This document shows, in pieces, positions 10,101 to 17,568 of a stretch of DNA of 64,000 nucleotides. Every line of letters begins with the position of its first letter. The first letter of the stretch is position 1. This stretch comes from Umezawaea endophytica (GTDB lineage Bacteria > Actinomycetota > Actinomycetes > Mycobacteriales > Pseudonocardiaceae): positions 1-64,000 of the forward strand of contig NZ_JANYMP010000018.1 of the NCBI RefSeq assembly GCF_025061645.1, read 5' to 3'. The translations under genes and the position numbers were made by a program. Under the pieces are notes generated by a model, which worked only from the letters and a program-made list of their open reading frames with translations, was not told where the DNA came from and did not search any database.

Positions 10101-10923
10101 GTCCGGCGACCCGGCCGGAGCGCTCGAACTGGAGGAGGACAACTACCGGCGCAGGCGGCGGCTGTTCGGCGAACGCGACCCCGACACGTGGTTCTCGCTG
10201 TCGCGGATCGGTGTCTACCAACGGGAACTGGGCGACTACCCGAACGCGCTGACGTCGTTGATGACCGCGATGCAGAAGCTCCAGACGCTGCGCTCCGAGC
10301 TGAACCCGATGCAGTTGATGGCGCGCTGGAACCACGCCATCGCGCTGCGCCGGGCGGGCAGCGCGCGGGACGCGAAAGCGCGCAACGGCAAGACGTTGCG
10401 CGACCTCCGGGAGATCTTCGGCCCCCACCACCCGGACACGTTGGCGTGCTCGCTCAGCTTCGCCGCCGACCACCGCACCGTCGGCGGCGACCCGGCGCTG
10501 GCCGTGGAACTCGCCTCCAACGCCCTGCGCGGGTTCCTGACCGAGGTCGGGCTCGCGGAGCAGCACCCGTACGTCGGGCTGTGCAGGCTCGGCCTCGGGC
10601 TGTCGCTGCGCGCGGCGGGCGACGCGACCGCGGCGATCAGGGAAGTCCTGGCGGGCCAAGAGGTCCTGCGCGCCCGGCTGGGCGAGACGCACCCGTGGAC
10701 GCTGGCCGCCGACGTCGACCTGGCCCGCGTGGTCTTCGCCTCCGGCGACGTGCCGCGCGCGGTCGACCTGATCACCACCGCCCACACCGACTGCGTCGAG
10801 TTCCTCGGCGCCGAGCACCCGTTCACGGTCATCGCGGCGCACGACGTCCGGCTCGCGCGGCAGGCGGGCGATCCCGACCAGGTCTGGAGGGAGATCGATG
10901 TCGACGTTCCCCAAACGTCCTGA
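7147..10923 (+). CDS. fxsT: FxsT-like protein: MinD-like, TIR-like, NB-ARC and TPR domains
   Basis: Protein of 1258 aa. In order: a MinD/ParA-like P-loop at the N-terminus (SATGGTGRTS, residues 18-27, with Arg where the usual Lys stands); a TIR-like segment from about 315 (RVLVAYSPPDRAWADWV); an NB-ARC/STAND ATPase with GGVPGIGKSE near 486; and TPR-type repeats from about 870 to the end, many with LGEDHPHTRS or LGETHPWTLA patterns. This matches the FxSxx-COOH system tetratricopeptide protein. STAND proteins usually oligomerise on sensing a ligand, so a sensor/effector role is inferred. ATG at 7147 is preceded by GGAG at 7137. The end overlaps the next gene by 26 bases. Confidence 0.87.
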   Translation: MSGPLSVPGQAGVVAFLSATGGTGRTSAVANLAWVLSSAGKRVLVVDWGSEVPRVREYLEPFLVGRGPFPTQLGRGLLAAYTSTPVRDGYEPTAERFALPDATGHIDVIAPMEPDAAGRFFPDFQHGDPSAMTDLRTRLVEADYDHVLIDAPTGAGEASLTLIATLCEVAVVCFRPRPRAISDAADLATRLRRRAPVRIDLVPVATLFDDADELSRARRIRSAIHAAFAELLAGQSRRLPDDGSIEIPYRPYDAFDPLLAILVEEPRQGGTLEHQYGRLASAVTGGEVNGVAQVSPTLRARYRRVFGLDSTVEPDRVLVAYSPPDRAWADWVRGQLHRAGAQTRSLTEAGSWADAVHPPGLVVISSPNLAGSAAQSAVDEFTRTGRPTVLRLLLTDTEIAPEDVANTVAVRDQHHESMRARLLTHFGLIDRPGTVQDVGMRVPGAEPAVFGLPPRHPLFVGRDDDLEELRDRLSEAGDARVVVTLGGVPGIGKSELALEYAYRFASDYDLVWWLSSQDRQSVLVGLANLAARLRQPGSTDFGTTSALERLAGDPAYQRFLLVYDNADDLAVLDELLPDGSTGHVLVTSGNAPETAIELVPMSAGDSARLLADRVPGLSPEDSEGVALAAGHLPLALDLAGAWLEETAHTEREAGSTVADSAAWAVRTFLAHLDGQQPNGPTDTTARVLAVVVGTLRDSPTGRMAVLLAQLCSFLSPQGVDLGLIRSPALLARLVVAGGGDAEPLRLDAGEIDRVLWTGARFGLFRVDWGDQYTLRLHRVVQNALREGMGELERASRRAEVLSCLAAYAPSEVELTAPDRASRFTELQTHVFPSGALDSDDDMVRRWLVNQVRFLYTDGGTGVRRSALDPGEKLLETWTSRHGTGDPLRARLATQLANIHRVLGNPLQALRLDDAALAQQRRSLQLSHPQTLITARGRGGDLRGLGLFDEALVEDQATWEGFRRALGEDHPHTRSAANNLAISMFLSGDPAGALELEEDNYRRRRRLFGERDPDTWFSLSRIGVYQRELGDYPNALTSLMTAMQKLQTLRSELNPMQLMARWNHAIALRRAGSARDAKARNGKTLRDLREIFGPHHPDTLACSLSFAADHRTVGGDPALAVELASNALRGFLTEVGLAEQHPYVGLCRLGLGLSLRAAGDATAAIREVLAGQEVLRARLGETHPWTLAADVDLARVVFASGDVPRAVDLITTAHTDCVEFLGAEHPFTVIAAHDVRLARQAGDPDQVWREIDVDVPQTS

Positions 10924-11908
10924 GGAGCTGTACGAGGAGGTCGCGGACCACCTCGGGCCCGAGTTCGGCGAAACCCGCCAGGCGTGCCACGACGCGATGA
11001 CCAAGAGCACCGCGCTGCGCTACCTCGCGCACTACAGCAGCGCCGTGTTCGACTTCGGCCTGGACGCGCTCGGCGACCCGCCGCCCCCTCCCGACGCGCT
11101 GCCCGGCACCACCCGCCGCGACGAGCTCAAGAGGCTGGGCCGCCAGCTCGGGTTCACCGTCACCACCCTGGACCGCTCGCTCCAGGAGGCCCGCACGGGC
11201 AGGCTGATCCGCACGGTGATCCAGACCGAGGAGGGCGCGGTCTTCTGCGACTCGGTCGTGCCGAGCGAGAACGTGGTCGGCCTCGTGGTCGACCGCTCCG
11301 CGACCGAGCACCGCGAGATCCCGCTGGCGAGCGCGCCGGACGTCCGCGCCGCGGACCAGGCCGTGGCCGAGCTGGCGAGCACGCTGCGCACCCAGGTCCG
11401 GTTGCCGTCGCTGAACCCCGGCGGCTGGGAGTCCGCCGACCTGGTCGAGCCGGTCCCGTCCACCGACTCGGCGCCGGAGCCGTTCACGACCGTGCTGGCC
11501 GGGCCGGGGGAGGACACCGAGCGGCTGCTCGCCGCGTGCGTGCGGGCGGCCCGACCGGACGACCTGCACCTGGTCGCGTACTGCTCCCAGGGCGAGCTGC
11601 CGGTCATGGTCGACCACCTCGACCACCCGTCGTTGGCGCCGTTCTTCACCCAGATCGCGGTCGAGAGCCGCCGCCGGTTCTACCAGGGCTTCAGCCGCGA
11701 GCTGGGGGCGTTGGCGCACCGGCTGAACCGGACGACCAGCACCGCGCTCGGGGGAGTGCTGGTGCGGCTGGTGCTCGACATCGAGATGGGCGCGATCTAC
11801 TTCTACCGCCTCGGTCCCGGCGACTACCTGGTCGGCGTCACGATCGACCAGAACCGGGTCGTGGGCGCGGACGACCGGATGGCGGCACTGGCGCTGGAAC
11901 TGCGGTGA
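10898..11908 (+). CDS. Uncharacterised protein coupled to fxsT
   Basis: Protein of 336 aa that I do not recognise. It has no signal peptide and no transmembrane helix. The first 60 residues look helical, followed by a proline run (PPPPP near 62), and the C-terminal third has hydrophobic strands (GAIYFYRLGPGDYLVGVTI). Its start lies inside the last 26 bases of the FxsT-like gene and its stop overlaps the antiporter start (GTGA), so it is translated within the same operon. This coupling suggests a role in the FxSxx system or in its output, but that is inference from position only. Confidence 0.75.
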   Translation: MSTFPKRPEELYEEVADHLGPEFGETRQACHDAMTKSTALRYLAHYSSAVFDFGLDALGDPPPPPDALPGTTRRDELKRLGRQLGFTVTTLDRSLQEARTGRLIRTVIQTEEGAVFCDSVVPSENVVGLVVDRSATEHREIPLASAPDVRAADQAVAELASTLRTQVRLPSLNPGGWESADLVEPVPSTDSAPEPFTTVLAGPGEDTERLLAACVRAARPDDLHLVAYCSQGELPVMVDHLDHPSLAPFFTQIAVESRRRFYQGFSRELGALAHRLNRTTSTALGGVLVRLVLDIEMGAIYFYRLGPGDYLVGVTIDQNRVVGADDRMAALALELR

Positions 11909-13083
11909 ACGGCGCCCTGCGGTCGGTGGCGCTGCTCGCGGCGGCGGGCGCGGGGTGGGCGGGGGCCGAGCTGTTCCGGCTCGACGACGTCGACTCCTCC
12001 GCGGGCTACCGGTTCTTCGTCACGGCGCTGCTCGGCTTCGGCCTGTACGCGAGCACCCGCGGCATCGAGATCGACGAGTTCCGCACGCACCTGCGCACGG
12101 TCGTGCTGGCGGTGACGCTCGGCGTGCTCGCCAAGGTCGCGTTCATCTTCGGCGTGCTGTACCTGGTGTACCGCGATCCCGACCACCTCGTGCTCGCCAT
12201 CGCGCTCGCGCAGATCGACCCGCTGTCCGTGGCCGCCGTGCGGCTCAAGAGCCGGATGTCCGAGTCGGCCAAGGCGCTGCTCGCCGCGTGGGCGTCGTTC
12301 GACGACCCGATCACCGTGCTGCTGACCGCGTACTTCACCGCGTTCGCGCTGGGCGCCCACGACACCGTCGGGACGGGCCTGACGTCGTTCGGCACCAGCC
12401 TGCTGTGGAACGCGGTGCTCGTCGCCGCGGCCTACCTGGCGCACCGGGTGTGGAAGGCGCGGCGCACCACGTCCGACGCCCCCCGGCCGTGGCCGGTCCG
12501 CTGGGCCGTGCGGACCGGGCTGATCCTCCTGCTGCTGGCAGGCGGGTTCGTGGCCGTGAAGTACGCGCTGCTGCTCGCGCTCGCCGTCATCGGTCTGTTC
12601 TTCCGCCCGAACCTCGGCAGGTCGCTCGACGGGCTGACCCAGGTCGCCCTGTACACGGCCGCGGTCGCGGTCGGCGCGGTGCTCGTCGGCGGGGTGCGGA
12701 TCGGCGAGGGCGTGGTGCTCGGGATCGCCGCGTACGCCGCGCAGGTCGTGGTCGCGCTGGTGCTGACCGTGCCGAAGGTGTGGCGGGGCGACCGGGTGCG
12801 GCTCGCGCTCGGCCAGCAGAACGGGCTCACCGCGATCATCCTGGCGCTGCTGCTGGAACCGAACTTCCCCGGCACGATCGCCGTCGTCGCGCCCGCCATC
12901 ATCGTGGTGAACGTGCTGCACGCGCTGTGCAACGGCCTGTACGACCGGTTCGCCGCGCCCGTCGGCGACCGGGACGACGACCCTCAGACGCCACCCGCGC
13001 GCGACGACCGCCACACGGCGCGCCTCACCCGCGGGCTCAAGAACTCCAACGCCGCCGTGACCCGCTTCCGCCGCCCCGCCTGA
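11905..13083 (+). CDS. Cation:proton antiporter-like membrane protein
   Basis: Protein of 392 aa, GTG start overlapping the previous stop by 4 bases. It has about ten hydrophobic segments and the sequence style of the CPA1/NhaP superfamily (AQIDPLSVAAV and WASFDDPITVLL, with acidic residues inside membrane segments as in ion-binding sites). The usual NhaP cytoplasmic tail is short and basic here. It would exchange Na+ or K+ for protons at the cell membrane. Position at the end of the fxsT operon makes it a possible effector of that system. The last 100 bases overlap the convergent ATPase gene tail to tail. Confidence 0.72.
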   Translation: MNGALRSVALLAAAGAGWAGAELFRLDDVDSSAGYRFFVTALLGFGLYASTRGIEIDEFRTHLRTVVLAVTLGVLAKVAFIFGVLYLVYRDPDHLVLAIALAQIDPLSVAAVRLKSRMSESAKALLAAWASFDDPITVLLTAYFTAFALGAHDTVGTGLTSFGTSLLWNAVLVAAAYLAHRVWKARRTTSDAPRPWPVRWAVRTGLILLLLAGGFVAVKYALLLALAVIGLFFRPNLGRSLDGLTQVALYTAAVAVGAVLVGGVRIGEGVVLGIAAYAAQVVVALVLTVPKVWRGDRVRLALGQQNGLTAIILALLLEPNFPGTIAVVAPAIIVVNVLHALCNGLYDRFAAPVGDRDDDPQTPPARDDRHTARLTRGLKNSNAAVTRFRRPA

Positions 13084-15257
13084 TTCACCGCCGCCACCAT
13101 GCCCGAGTTGCGCGCCGTCCACGGCGGCAGCTCGAACAGCGGGTCGAGGCCGAACACCGGCAGGTACTCGGAGATGCCGTCGTAGGCCCGGCAGATCTGG
13201 TCCAGCCGGTCCTCGGCGTCGGTGGTCAGCGCCGCGCCGTCCGCGGTCTCGGCGGTGAACCACCGCGCCACCGACTCCCGGAAGACCCGCACCGACTTCT
13301 GCATCAGCACGGCGCGGCCCGCCGCCTCGCGGTAGTCGATCGACCGCAGCCTGCGCTGCACGGCCTCCTGCGTCTCGTCCGGCGCCGGTTCGAAGGCCTC
13401 GTCGAGCATCGCGTCGAGCTGGGTCAGCTCTTCGAGCACGGCCACCGCGTCGCGGAACAGCTTCTCCACGTCCGGCGGCAGCGTCGGCCCCGTCTGCTCC
13501 TCGGCGCCGCCCGCGCCGGGCAGGGTGGTGAGCCGGTGCTCGATCGAGGCGAGCTGCCGCTCCGTCGAGTTCCGGGCGCTGTCGACGTGCTCGGTGAGCT
13601 GCTCGATGAACCCGTAGATGCTGGACTGCTGGCGCGCCACCATCTCGATCCGCTGCCGCAGCACCTCGGCCTGGTCGCCGTCCGCCGGGCCGGAGAGCAG
13701 GTGGCCGATCGCCCCGACCAGCGCCTTGAAGTCCTCGGCGAACGTGCGCTCGACGTGCACCAGCGGGTCGCGGCCGATCAGCTCGCGCACCTGGATCGCC
13801 GCGCCCTCGACCAGCACGCCGTTGACGACCACCAGCACCTCGGCGCCCTCGGCCGCGTCCTTCACCGACGCGATCCTGCGCCGCACCTCGGCCACGTTCT
13901 CGCTGTCCAGCAAGGACTGCGTGACCAGCACCGCGCACCCGCCCTCCCGGCCGGGGAAGGTGATCCAGAAGTCCGCTTTGGACACCTCGCCCGCGCCGAG
14001 CAGGTAGAGGTGGTGGTAGTCGTACCCCGACGCGTCCAGCAGCCGCCGCACCACGGCGTGGATGTCGTCCCGGCTGAGCGAGCCGAACAGCTCGCGCGCC
14101 GCCTGCTCCACCACCTCGTGGGTCACCAGCGCGTCCGGGCCCTCGTCGTCGACGATCCGGAACACCCGGTGGCACAACCGGATCACGTTGCGCGCGTTGC
14201 CGTTGGCGACTGTCGTGAGGTAGCCGATCGAGTCCATCGTGAACGGGGCGAGCGTCGGACCGCCCTGCGCCAGTTGGACGAACTCCGCGACCTCCTCCTT
14301 GCTCAGCCCGGCCATCGTCACGGTGTGCGCGATGCGCTGCCGCACGCTCGGCCCGAGCACGGTCCGGAAGTCCGGCAGCCCGGACAGCACCAGGCACGCG
14401 CCCGCCTTGGAGAACACCTCCAGCAGCGTCTGGAACGCGGCCAGCGTGCTGGGCCGCGGCTGGTTGTCCAGCGAGAAGATCTTGTCCAGCTCGTCCACGA
14501 CCAGCACGAACCGCCGCCGCCTGCCGCCGAACAGCAGGGCGAACACGCCCATCGCCTCCAGCGCCGCGACCTCGCTGTCGATGGGTTTGGAGATGCCGCG
14601 CTCGACCAGCACCTGGTCCGGCTGCCCGCCGGTCAGCCACGCCCACACGAAGTGCTCGAAACCCTTGCGCAGCAACAACGCCAGCGCTGTGCCGAAGTCC
14701 TTGTTCTCGGTGACGTCCCGCAGGGCGGCCTGCACCTTGCGCAGCAGGGCGCTCTCCATCAGGCCCATCCGCTCCACGACCTGCTCCGGCTGGAGGTCGC
14801 GGGTGTTGAGCCACTCGACGGTGTTCGCGGTCAACCCGGTGCTCTGCAACGACTCCGCGACCACGTCCGCGTAGTAGTCGCTGACCTGCGCGAGCACGCC
14901 CGTGAGCCCGACCTTGTGCATGAACCGGCGGTACAGCTCGATGAAGCTCTCGGCGGTCGCGTCCAGGTACATGGCGTTCGCCGGGTCGGTCAGCTCGGCG
15001 CGCGCGTGCCGGACGAGCTGCACGGCCAGGTGCGTCTTGCCGGTGCCGTAGTCGCCGACGATCGCGATGACCGTGCCCGCGTGGTCGCGGTCGTTCGAGG
15101 CCCGCAGGTAGGCGGTGACGTGCGAGCGCGCCTGGCGGATGGCGTCCGTCTCGATCGTCACCTCCGACGAGTCGTGCGAGTCGAAGTCCGTGATGCGCGC
15201 GACCGCCATCGGCGAGAAGGGGTTCCCCCGTGCGGGCGGTTCGCCGTTTCCGCTCAT
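12984..15257 (-). CDS. AAA/STAND-like ATPase, third gene of an overlapping trio
   Basis: Protein of 757 aa. Walker A GDYGTGKT is at residues 68-75 and a clear Walker B (VLVVDELDK) near 250, with an AAA/ORC-like ATPase core to about 420. Then follows a region (near 430-520) with beta/alpha character that includes FWITFPGREGG, and a C-terminal helical segment rich in Glu/Arg (AVAVLEELTQLDAMLDEAF) that may be coiled coil. I do not recognise a named family. The ATG overlaps the stop of the upstream small ATPase by 4 bases, so the two are translationally coupled. A regulated, membrane-linked conflict role is inferred from architecture and neighbours. Confidence 0.8.
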   Translation of the reverse strand: MSGNGEPPARGNPFSPMAVARITDFDSHDSSEVTIETDAIRQARSHVTAYLRASNDRDHAGTVIAIVGDYGTGKTHLAVQLVRHARAELTDPANAMYLDATAESFIELYRRFMHKVGLTGVLAQVSDYYADVVAESLQSTGLTANTVEWLNTRDLQPEQVVERMGLMESALLRKVQAALRDVTENKDFGTALALLLRKGFEHFVWAWLTGGQPDQVLVERGISKPIDSEVAALEAMGVFALLFGGRRRRFVLVVDELDKIFSLDNQPRPSTLAAFQTLLEVFSKAGACLVLSGLPDFRTVLGPSVRQRIAHTVTMAGLSKEEVAEFVQLAQGGPTLAPFTMDSIGYLTTVANGNARNVIRLCHRVFRIVDDEGPDALVTHEVVEQAARELFGSLSRDDIHAVVRRLLDASGYDYHHLYLLGAGEVSKADFWITFPGREGGCAVLVTQSLLDSENVAEVRRRIASVKDAAEGAEVLVVVNGVLVEGAAIQVRELIGRDPLVHVERTFAEDFKALVGAIGHLLSGPADGDQAEVLRQRIEMVARQQSSIYGFIEQLTEHVDSARNSTERQLASIEHRLTTLPGAGGAEEQTGPTLPPDVEKLFRDAVAVLEELTQLDAMLDEAFEPAPDETQEAVQRRLRSIDYREAAGRAVLMQKSVRVFRESVARWFTAETADGAALTTDAEDRLDQICRAYDGISEYLPVFGLDPLFELPPWTARNSGMVAAVNQAGRRKRVTAALEFLSPRVRRAVWRSSRAGGV

Positions 15258-16225
15258 CGCTGCTTCCCCAGTTCGTTCCGGGAACCGTTGTTGAAGAACG
15301 CGACGATGTCGTCCACGGTCACGACATCGCCTTCGCCGCAGCTTAGTCCCCGGCCGCGACGGCTCTCGTAAGTTCCGTGCAAAGTTCGCTGGAGCTGGGC
15401 GACCGACCTCGCCCAGCCGGTCAGGAAGTCGATGGCCTCATCACTCATCCGTGGGTATCCGCCCACTTTCGAGTGGCGCTGGAGCCGGTCCTCGACGAAC
15501 CTGCGCGCGTCGCCCTCCCGCAGGGCGCCCACGTGCAGTGCCAACGGCGGAACCCACGCCTCCAGTTGGAGCACGATGTCCGCCACCTCGTCCGGGTCGA
15601 GCATGTCCGACTCGGCCACGAACAGCACCTTCGGACCAGCGAAGGCCCGCGCGTACTGGATCACCTCGGCGGCCAGTTCCCCCGGCGTCGGCAGCAGCAC
15701 CACCAGCACCAGGTCCTCGGCGAGCGCGGCACCCAGCCTCGGGTAGATCCGGCGCGGCGTGTCGCGGTCGGGGCTGAGCTGCTCCACGGCCTGGGGCCGC
15801 AGGGCCTCGTTGTCCACCAGCCGCCCGAACAGCTCGTCGCACACGTGCGCGGCGCGGTGCTCGATCGACTGCGCGGGCCCGTCCGGCAGGCAGCCGGTCA
15901 GGTCCAGCACCAGCCCGCGCGCGTTCGGGCCCAGCTCGCGGTCCTCCCGCCGCCGGTCGACCTCCTGGACGACCCAGTCGGCGCACCGGTGCGCCAGCGC
16001 CGTCTTGCCGCACCCGGACTCGCCGGTGACCAGGACCAACCGGCCCTCGGACAGCAGGGCAGAGAGGTCGCCCATCTGCTGGGTGAAGTCGTCGAACTGG
16101 AAGTCGGCGTCGTCGACCTGGACGTAGAAGTCGCGGTGGCCCGCGTTCTTCCACGGGCACAGCGGGCGCATCGGGGTGCGCGGCCAGCCGGGCAGCGGGA
16201 ATGGGTTGAGCCAGGGCTTCGTCAT
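15254..16225 (-). CDS. Small P-loop ATPase with weak Walker B, second gene of trio
   Basis: Protein of 323 aa. Walker A GESGCGKT lies at residues 68-75. No convincing acidic Walker B follows: the candidate strands are RGLVLDLTG, DLVLVVLLP and KVLFVAESD. The N-terminus is rich in Pro/Trp (PWLNPFPLPGWPRTP), and the C-terminus ends in a helical segment. It overlaps the membrane-protein gene upstream (ATGA at 16222) and the large ATPase downstream (ATGA at 15254), so the three products are made together. It may be a switch subunit binding nucleotide rather than an active ATPase; that is inference. Confidence 0.75.
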   Translation of the reverse strand: MTKPWLNPFPLPGWPRTPMRPLCPWKNAGHRDFYVQVDDADFQFDDFTQQMGDLSALLSEGRLVLVTGESGCGKTALAHRCADWVVQEVDRRREDRELGPNARGLVLDLTGCLPDGPAQSIEHRAAHVCDELFGRLVDNEALRPQAVEQLSPDRDTPRRIYPRLGAALAEDLVLVVLLPTPGELAAEVIQYARAFAGPKVLFVAESDMLDPDEVADIVLQLEAWVPPLALHVGALREGDARRFVEDRLQRHSKVGGYPRMSDEAIDFLTGWARSVAQLQRTLHGTYESRRGRGLSCGEGDVVTVDDIVAFFNNGSRNELGKQR

Positions 16226-16965
16226 CGGGACCGCGGGCTCATCTCCGGGTGTCGCCGCGCGGGACGGGTGAGCGCCGTCGCGACCAGGAGCACCTCGTCG
16301 CGCAGCTCGTCCAGCCTCACCCGGAGCTGGGCGCCCCGAGCCCTCGCGGCGTCGCCCTGCCCCGCGGGCTGGGTCAGCGACTCGCCGAGCGGACCTTCGC
16401 GCAGCCCGTCGAGCAGCGCCTGGACCCGGCTCCAGCCCCGGTGCTCGGACTTGACCAGCGCGAGCTGCGACACGAGCTTGGCCCGCGAGGTCAGCACCGG
16501 GCCCTCCGGCTTGCCGCCGACGTACGCGGACAGGTAGGCGGCGACGGCGTTCTCGAACTCGACCAGCGCGCCCCGCAGGTCCTCGCCCTGCTTGCGGCCA
16601 CGGGCGACCCGGTCGCGCCACGCCGTCGCCACGTACGCCAGCAGCGCGCCGAACAGGCCGGTCAGGAACGGCAGCGCCTGGGTGAACCAGTCCGGCGACG
16701 GGGCCTTCTCCGACCCGTACAGCGCCGAGCACACCCGCTCGAACTCGGCGGGTTTCGCCGCGCGCCACGCCGGGACGTCGCTCGGCACCTCGACGCCGAC
16801 CGCCTTGCCCGCGTCGCGCAGGTTCCGCTCCGACTTCACGGTCAGGCAGAACACGGCCTTCGCGTCGTCCTCGGCGTCGGCGCGCGCCGGGCCCCCACCG
16901 CCGACCAGCAGGACCGCAGCGACGCCGAGAGCGGCCACCACGCGCTTCCCCACCACAACCCCCAT
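16222..16965 (-). CDS. Membrane-anchored protein, first gene of ATPase trio
   Basis: Protein of 247 aa with no recognised family. Residues 8-29 form a signal peptide or first membrane helix ending ARADA; a short exported region contains two cysteines (about C40 and C79) that could form a disulfide; residues 97-115 form a membrane helix (LPFLTGLFGALLAYVATAW); the rest is a cytoplasmic, charged, helical tail of about 130 residues. It leads a three-gene unit joined by 4-base overlaps with two P-loop ATPases, so a sensing or anchoring subunit is likely. Start ATG at 16965 gives the signal-like N-terminus. Confidence 0.75.
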   Translation of the reverse strand: MGVVVGKRVVAALGVAAVLLVGGGGPARADAEDDAKAVFCLTVKSERNLRDAGKAVGVEVPSDVPAWRAAKPAEFERVCSALYGSEKAPSPDWFTQALPFLTGLFGALLAYVATAWRDRVARGRKQGEDLRGALVEFENAVAAYLSAYVGGKPEGPVLTSRAKLVSQLALVKSEHRGWSRVQALLDGLREGPLGESLTQPAGQGDAARARGAQLRVRLDELRDEVLLVATALTRPARRHPEMSPRSR

Positions 16966-17223
16966 CGACGGCAGATCGTCAACTCTACCGAGGAAGGGTC
17001 GCGCTGGGTGGTGGGTTCGTCACCGAACAGCCGCGTCTTCGTGGTGGTGGTGGCGAAGCATCCGGCCCTGGACCGTGTCGGCTGCTCGTAGCCGCGTGTC
17101 GTGCGCCATCCGGGTGTTTTCGGTTGGTCCTGCCGTGGCGTTGGTCGGGCATCAGCGCGGTGAACGCGAGGATGTCCGTCCTGCGGGCCGCCAGCGCCGG
17201 CAGGCCGTGTGGAGAGGACAGGG

Positions 17224-17568
17224 ATGATCGAGCTGCGCGTCTACCTCGTCGACAACGGCGGGATCGGATCGTTGCGGACGTGGTTGGCCGACGTGCCCGA
17301 GGCCTCGGTCGAACCGGTGCCGCGCGCGTCGCGGCCGGGGGAGCAGGGCGACGCGTGGGACTTCCTCAGCGTGCTTTGCGGCACCGGCGGCGCGGTGACC
17401 GTCGTGGTGAACGCGCTGGCGACGTGGATCGAGTCGAAGGTGACCCACGCACGGGTCGTGATCGGCGAGACCGAGGTGGAGTTGCGTGGACCCGATCCGG
17501 AAGCGTTGACCCGACTGGTGCGAGCGGCCGGTGAGATCGAGCGTGCGGCCGGGCATGAGCGTGATTGA
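17224..17568 (+). CDS. EACC1-like small protein partner of caspase
   Basis: Protein of 114 aa. It has the pattern described for effector-associated constant component 1 (EACC1): an N-terminal strand and short helix (RVYLVDNGG...LRTWL), a central hydrophobic helix (GGAVTVVVNALATWIES) and a strand pair (ARVVIGETEVELRGPDPEAL). EACC1 is a constant partner in bacterial caspase-containing conflict systems, probably as adaptor. ATG at 17224 is chosen because GGAGAGG sits 7 bases upstream; an upstream GTG at 17209 lies within that site. The gene overlaps the caspase gene by 14 bases. Confidence 0.78.
   Translation: MIELRVYLVDNGGIGSLRTWLADVPEASVEPVPRASRPGEQGDAWDFLSVLCGTGGAVTVVVNALATWIESKVTHARVVIGETEVELRGPDPEALTRLVRAAGEIERAAGHERD

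Noticed and set aside
13083-15257. Long plus-strand frame (from 11955 to 15371)
   Set aside because: Covers the antisense of the AAA gene and the antiporter in another frame; composition is Arg/His/Pro-rich.
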